Source: Codonopsis lanceolata (Eukaryota; Streptophyta; Magnoliopsida; Asterales; Campanulaceae). From it: 64,000 nt of DNA. How positions within the stretch are numbered: the first letter of the stretch is position 1; each line of letters begins with the position of its first letter. A program made the translations under genes and the position numbers. The stretch covers positions 85,178,156 through 85,242,155 of the forward strand of contig CM028379.1 of NCBI GenBank assembly GCA_013146195.2, given 5' to 3'. Shown here one piece after another: positions 58,819-64,000 of the stretch. Below the pieces are notes generated by a model. It had not been told where the DNA came from. It saw only the letters and a list, made by a program, of their open reading frames with translations, and made no database searches.

Positions 58819-59270
58819 CTAGTTATTTAGCCCGTGCTCTGCACGGGTACAATGTGGGATATATAGATATTTTTATAATAATAATATAACTTTTAGACAT
58901 TATAATTAGATTGTTAATCTTTTCCATGTTTATAATTTTTTTTTCTATTGTTACTAATATTAAACGATTATTTTACCTAAATACTTTTAAAATTGATATA
59001 AGTTTCTAGTGAGATACATATTTTGTATTAATAATAATAATAATTTTTGATCTAAAGACTTTAAAATTAACATTTAACTTGATAATAATATTAGAAGTCA
59101 TTTTGTTAAAAATTTTAAAATCATAATTCATTTTTAAACAATGTGAAATACTTATTTTATATTTTTATTGGTAATGAAAGTTTAAGTCTTTTATCTAAAG
59201 ACTTTAAAATCAACACCACATTTTAACCATGTGGTATACATATTTTCTATTGGTAATAACAAAATATATC
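58819..59270 (-). mobile_element. Second copy of the array-bearing Helitron 3' end
   Basis: Minus-strand end ACCCGTGC-AGA-GCACGGG-CTAAATAA-CTAG followed by T, as at 44791. The next ~450 bp is collinear with 44822-45230, including TTTTGTAATAATAATATAAC-like and TTAGATTGTTAATCT segments and ~85-bp units. It is cut by the assembly gap. Confidence 0.65.
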
Positions 59271-59370
59271 NNNNNNNNNNNNNNNNNNNNNNNNNNNNNN
59301 NNNNNNNNNNNNNNNNNNNNNNNNNNNNNNNNNNNNNNNNNNNNNNNNNNNNNNNNNNNNNNNNNNNNNN
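59271..59370. other. Assembly gap (100 Ns)
   Basis: A run of exactly 100 N characters, usually a placeholder of unknown true length. It lies where an ~85-bp repeat array meets GC-richer sequence; repeats probably broke the assembly. Confidence 0.99.
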
Positions 59371-59635
59371 TGGTGATTTTGATGACGTAAAGGCTGGTGG
59401 TGGAAATGCATCGGCGATCGTATGAATAATCAATGGGGTGGCCGGAGTAAAGCACTCCAGCTGGTCGATAGAGGCAATGTCGGGGAAGGCGGCCGGGTTG
59501 GAGGCCGTGGGCCGGAAATGACAGAGGCGCGGCAGTAGCAGCAATAATGCTCGGCTTGGCTCGTTCGATCAGCGGCCCGCCAGCCATTATGGTGGACTGC
59601 TCGAGGTTGGAATCCGCGGCGTATGAGGCTTTGCG
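59371..59635. other. GC-rich segment beside the gap, unrecognised
   Basis: Clearly richer in GC than its surroundings. The minus strand from about 59544 reads LCHFRPTASNPAAFPDI and LECFTPATPLIIHTIAD, a proline/alanine-rich stretch with no domain I recognise. It may be a captured or truncated gene piece, or the damaged gag of copia 3. Confidence 0.25.
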
Positions 59636-59714
59636 TGCCCTTTTCCTACTTCTGGATGGACTGCGTCCTAGTCTGTTTTTGGGCCCACGCCGGCCAGTCT
59701 TATATTGCTCGTGG

Positions 59715-60955
59715 GCGAGTTCTCTCTTATATACCAGCGATGTTGAAGCATGATGCGCTTATGACCATGAATGTTTCGGATGACAATGCTTATATGGACA
59801 CCCAACTTCTCGTATGGCAGGGGCCTTGGGTAACCTTTCGTCTTATTTTTAATTTGAGCAATCAAAATAAATATATTCTTGTGGGTGATGGCAATATTAT
59901 TCCAATGGACATTCTTTCCCCTCCCATCCTCCTCTTAAACTTACTAATGTTCTTCGTACTAAATTGGTTAAGAACTTGATTTTTGTTCGGCGTTTCACGG
60001 CCAGATAATAATGTTTCTATTGAATTTGATCCTTGTGGTTTTACGTGAAGGAGGGGGGTTCCATCATGCGATGTGATAACACCGGAGATCTCACCAACAC
60101 CTCTCATTAGAACATCTGGTCAACTTTTTGACTTTCGGTCCTAGGTTATGGCATAGTCGTTTAGGTCCTGGAGCACATGTTTTCGCTCTTTTTGCAGGTC
60201 AAAATTTAATTCCTTGTAAGACATCAAATTTCGATGGTATTTGTCGATCTTGTGTTTTTGGTAAACACGTTAAATTACCGCTTTATCGCCAATCTCAATC
60301 TTGTACTATCTTTACCTTTTGATATTGTGCATGTTGACTTGGGGCGTCTCCAATTTTGAGTTCCTCGGGACATAAATACTATTTTCTTCTTCACTCGATG
60401 ACTTCACTAATTTTTATGGACTTTTCAATTGGAAAGAAATCACAAGTCCCGTGATATTTTCCTTTCCTTTAGTAAATTTGTCTCCACACAATTTGAACGA
60501 ATCCAAGTGAAGTGTTTTCAATGTGATAATGGTAGGGAGTTTGACAATGACCAATTTAAGTCATTTTTTCGCCTCAATGGTATGAGTTCCAAATTATCAT
60601 GTCCCTACACTTCCTCCCAAAATGGTAAGGTGAGCGAAAAATTGGACTATCAATAACCTCATACTGACCCTCCTTGCCCATGCATCCATGCCACCCTCAT
60701 TTTGGCATCATGCATTATAAATGGTAACATATCTCTTGAATATAACCCCTCAAAAAGGTCTTGGTTTTCAGTCTCCAACCCAACTTCTTTACCTGCGTAA
60801 TCCTTCTTCTGGCACTTACTTTGCGGGTTTTGGATGTTTGTGTTTTCCTCTCCTTCCTCTACCCAAATACACAAACTTCAAAATCGATCTAATCCATGTG
60901 TGTTTTTGGGTTACCATCCAACCATAGAGGTTATAAATGCTATGATTTATTAACA
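59715..60955 (+). pseudogene. copia 3 protease and integrase
   Basis: Protease active-site region reads NAYMDT, after which the frame shifts and the glycine is not recognisable; NLSNQNKYILVGDGNIIP follows. GAG-pre-integrase: LWHSRLG and CRSCVFGKHVKLP (zinc C-x2-C). Integrase: first D in HVDLG (~60330, frame shifted), second D in FQCDNGREFDNDQF (~60530), third E region KVSEKLDYQ. Later RNPSSGTYFAGFGCLCFPLL corresponds to the conserved VFGC block. Confidence 0.75.
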
Positions 60956-61609
60956 CAAAAAATCATAATTTCTCATGTGGTGTTTGAAGAGCAAAATTCC
61001 CGCTTGGTAAATACACCATTACTTCCACAAAATGTCTCACCTTCCGACTATTCCTTCTTAGACTAACCACTTAATCCCTTCTTCCATCGTGGTCCATTCC
61101 TCCTCAAGAACGAAGTCTCCGCCTACCACATCTCCGCCTCGGCTCTCCACCGACCAGAACAATCCTGGCCCCTGCTTCTCCAGCCTAGCCCGACACACTC
61201 TCCCCCAATAGTACTCCTTCTTCTGGTCCATTCTCTCGAGCCCAAAAATCCAAATTCTAGTCCACCTCCTCCCGCCGGGTCCATAATACAACCCGAACCA
61301 TCACCACCCGAAGCATGCATGGTATTGTTAAACCGAAACAACTTTTTAATCTTTTCTCCTCTACTTCTCGTCGACTATTCCTTCTAATCCCAAAATGGCA
61401 TTGTCTCGACCCCAACTAGAATGCGCCATGCGAGATGAATTTGATTTCTTATTAAAAATAAGACATGGGAACTTGTACCCCGTCCCAATCATGTCAATAT
61501 TATTCGTTGCATGTGATTTTCTCTCATAGGAAAAATTATGATGGTTCTTTTGAAAGGTATAAGGCCCGCCTTATAGGTGATGGCAGTGTCTCGCCGTGGG
61601 GATTGATTG

Positions 61610-62135
61610 TACGTAGACTTTTAGTCCAGTTGTGATGCCAGCTACAATCCGTACCGTTCTCAACCTGGCCTTGGCAAAATCATGGTCTATTCACCAGTTA
61701 GATGTGAAAAATACTTTCCTGCATGGTTCTTTACAGGAAACCGTTTACCTGCATCAACCTAAGGATTTTCGAGATTCCACTCATCCCGACTATGTATGTT
61801 TACTTAAAAAGTCTCTATGTGGTCTCAAACAGCTCCTCTGTGGTACCAACGGCTTATTGATTTTGTGTCCACTATGGGATTTCATCACGCTGCTCTGATC
61901 ATTCTCTTCGCTTGTGTTCCATCATGGTAATGATACTGCTTATCTTCTTTTATATGTTGATGATATTATTCTTACCACTTTCTTCTCGACAGCTCCATCG
62001 GCGATTTATGATCGCTCTTGCTTCGAAGTTTGCAATGAAAGACCTCTGCCTTTAAATTATTTTTTGGGTATTGCTGCACTCATTCTCATCAAGGACTATT
62101 CTTGTGTCAAAGTACGTATGCCGAGGATATTTTAG
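61610..62135 (+). pseudogene. copia 3 reverse transcriptase
   Basis: Conserved blocks: MMPATIRTVLNLALAKSW, IHQLDVKNTFLHGSLQETVY, VCLLKKSLCGLKQ and the active site YVDDIIL (61953-61973). Frames break at ~61898. The FxQxxGxDYxETFSPV block just upstream is out of frame (~61600). Confidence 0.8.
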
Positions 62136-62339
62136 CGCGAGTCGACATGTCCACAGAAGCCATCCCTTACTCCCGTGACACCAAAGCCAAGCTTGGTATT
62201 TTGGCCATATGATGATCCGACCCATTATCGAAGTTTGGTCTGCACTACAAGATCTCACGCTCACACGCCCGCATATTAGCTATGCGGTTCAACAAGTGTG
62301 TTTACATATGCATGATCCTAAACAAGAGCATATGGCAGC

Positions 62340-62930
62340 CTTAAGCATATTTTACGCTATATGAAGGGCACTCTGAGGCTCGGCCTTCACCTCTCTTACT
62401 CTTCTGCTTTACCAAGATATACAGATGTCGATCAAGCAGGCCGTCCCGACAACACCGATCCACGTCCGGTATTGTGTTTTCTTGGGTAATAATTTAATAT
62501 CTTGGTCTTCTAAGCGACAACTTACTCCTCGCTCTAGTCCGCGCGTATATCGAGTGGCTAATGTTGTAGGCCGAGACCCGTTGGCTTCAAATTTACTACT
62601 CGAGCTCCATGTTCCTATTTCGAAGGCCACTATGGTTCATTGTGATAATATTAGTGCAATCTATTTATCTGGTAATCCGGTTTAGCACCAACGTACCAAA
62701 CATATTGAGCTCGACATCTTGTTTATGTGTGAAAAGGTTGAGAAAGGCCAAGTGCGTGTGATGCATGTTCCGTCTCGTTATCAGTTGACTGATATCTTTA
62801 CTAAGGGGCTTCCGCGTGTACTTTTTGATGATTTTCTAACAGCCTCAAAGATTCGGCCTCCTCCCCGCCACTTCGATCGGGGTATGATAGCACACGTAAT
62901 TATGGATATGTATTCTTGTAAATATTAAAG
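62340..62930 (+). pseudogene. copia 3 RNase H
   Basis: Blocks YCVFLGNNLISWSSKRQ, YRVANVVGRDPLASNLLLEL, TMVHCDNISAIYLSGNPV, a stop at 62683, then TKHIELDILFMCEKVEKGQV and LTDIFTKGLPRVLFDDF ending near 62928. The usual ARSSAEAEYR is degraded to PRSSPRVYR. Confidence 0.8.
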
Positions 62931-63075
62931 TTGATATGTATATCTCCTAAGTTAGGTAGGTCAATATTCTAGATTGATATGGTGATTAGTACGAGTCCCT
63001 AAAATCAAGGACTGACCCTTTGTATATATTCAGACTTTATGGAATAAAGAAATGGGGGATTTGAATTCTTTGAAA
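62884..63075 (+). repeat. Candidate 3' LTR of copia 3
   Basis: Follows the GATCGGGG tract and begins (TA)TGATAGCACACG; it contains TATATATT near 63021 and an AATAAAG near 63044. No second copy is present to fix its end, so the right boundary is approximate. Confidence 0.35.
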
Positions 63076-64000
63076 TAGGATTAATATATGATTTGGTCCC
63101 TGAACTTCATCATTTTTCCTATAAAGGTGATAGATGTTTTTCATTTCTTATATTGGTCCGTGGACTTCACTTTAGCTTGCATATTTGTCTCTCAAATTGT
63201 TATCTCAAACAAAATCGTTAATAAAATTAAAATGACTAAATTGCCCTTAGGTTAAGTTGAGTGAGATGCCTAGGTGGAATAAATTATGGCAAGAAGGATA
63301 ATAATCTTTTCCTCCGAATTAACAAACCCTAACTCTCTTTCTCTATCTCTCACACACTCATGTTTTATAGAGAGAGAGAAGTATTTTAGAGAGAAAGAGT
63401 CCTTCCACCCCTACTATTACCCTTTTCATTCTCTCTTCACTATCTACATTACAACTTAGAGAGAGAAATGGGTAGAGTAGTGTGTGGGTGCGTTTATGGG
63501 TTTTTAGGTGTGGCTCAATTCCTTTGACTGATCCCTCTGTCGGCAATCCGACTGTGTGTGTGTGTGTGTGTATGCGCGTTCAAAGTCATACCCAGAAAAG
63601 AAATAGTTGCAATTGACGAGTTTCTCTTTCAATTTCTGTGGAGATCGTTGAAAATTCACAAACACCCTTAAACATTTTCAGGGTTTTGTTATTTATGATG
63701 ATCAATTTTTCAACTAAGAGGTAAAAGAGGTTACTATTGCTTTTGATTCAATTGAATGATCATTTGAAGTCATTTGGATTTGGAATGTGTTTCGAACATT
63801 GAATAGAGCTTGAATTTTGTTCGTTTGTTGTTTGAAGTTGAGTTTTGATGGATTTGCATGTGTGATTGAGGGCTAATTTGTGAACTGGGTTTGAAGTTGA
63901 TTGTGGGGTTTTTGATTGTAATTGAGATGTTTTGTGAAAAAATATGATTTTTTCCTTAAGTTAGTGATAATTTTTGAGCGTTTTTATTGGTGATAGATTG
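63076..64000. other. Right edge of window, no gene recognised
   Basis: Starts with a GGTCCCTGAACTTCATC-like repeat phrase that recurs as GGTCCGTGGACTTCACT (63089 and 63154). CT/GA-rich sequence (63330-63470) and a TG run (63552-63571) follow. This could be the 5' flank or leader of a gene lying further right; no coding exon is visible. Confidence 0.3.

Larger units (their letters stand above)
59640..63075 (+). mobile_element. Decayed copia retrotransposon (copia 3)
   Basis: Plus-strand remains in order: gag/protease linker (SYIPAMLKHDALMTMNVSDD, ~59715-59775), GAG-pre-integrase, integrase, reverse transcriptase and RNase H, ending at 62928. Multiple frameshifts. The gag and 5' LTR are missing or beyond the gap. 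A purine-rich GATCGGGG (62876-62883) precedes a likely short 3' LTR. Confidence 0.85.

Noticed and set aside
59191..59587. Open frames running across the N gap
   Set aside because: They exist only because unknown bases are read through; nothing can be claimed about continuity.
63358..64000. Start of a gene at the right edge
   Set aside because: CT/GA-rich leader-like sequence only; no coding exon, splice pair or conserved start could be supported.

Overview
This window reads as nuclear DNA of a flowering plant, probably a eudicot: AT-rich, spliceosomal GT-AG introns, and dense nested Ty1/copia, Ty3/gypsy, hAT and Helitron-type elements. No species assignment is attempted. One 100-bp assembly gap (Ns) lies at 59271-59370.

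Only one host gene is well supported. It is a minus-strand, nine-exon gene (start 17835, stop 6336) for a 1532-residue WD40-repeat protein of the WDR7/rabconnectin-3-beta type. All exon junctions were read directly as GT-AG introns and keep the frame. Its introns carry small insertions: a SINE-like sequence, a 47-bp retroposon with a 13-bp target duplication, and a copia LTR fragment.

Layout. 1-5770: decayed plus-strand copia element ending in a 234-bp 3' LTR. 5771-17900: the WD40 gene. 17900-23470: intergenic, with a cluster of palindromes (18266-18395), a complete non-autonomous hAT (18859-19586), and a partial LTR (20996-21430) of the family that is complete at 46219-53456. 23478-44790: nested retrotransposon cluster. 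It holds a 2.2-kb solo LTR, copia 3' ends, a Ty3/gypsy element with a tRNA-Asp primer site, two solo LTRs of that gypsy family with perfect 5-bp target duplications, two minisatellites, Maximus/SIRE-like gag fragments on both strands, and a hAT that has captured a RING-H2 gene fragment. 44791-59270: Helitron-like territory built from a degenerate ~85-bp repeat, split by a structurally complete 7.2-kb copia element. 59640-63075: a third decayed copia. 63076-64000: no recognisable gene.

Accessory sequence is explained mostly by serial insertion. Target duplications give the order: the ~85-bp repeat array is older than the 7.2-kb copia and the 2.2-kb solo LTR that interrupt it, and the SIRE-like gag is older than the gypsy LTR inside it. 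I found no convincing new multi-gene system. The least ordinary items are the hAT with the RING-H2 fragment, the Helitron-borne ~85-bp dyad repeat, the small Helitron-like pair in inverted orientation, and the dyad-bearing minisatellites.
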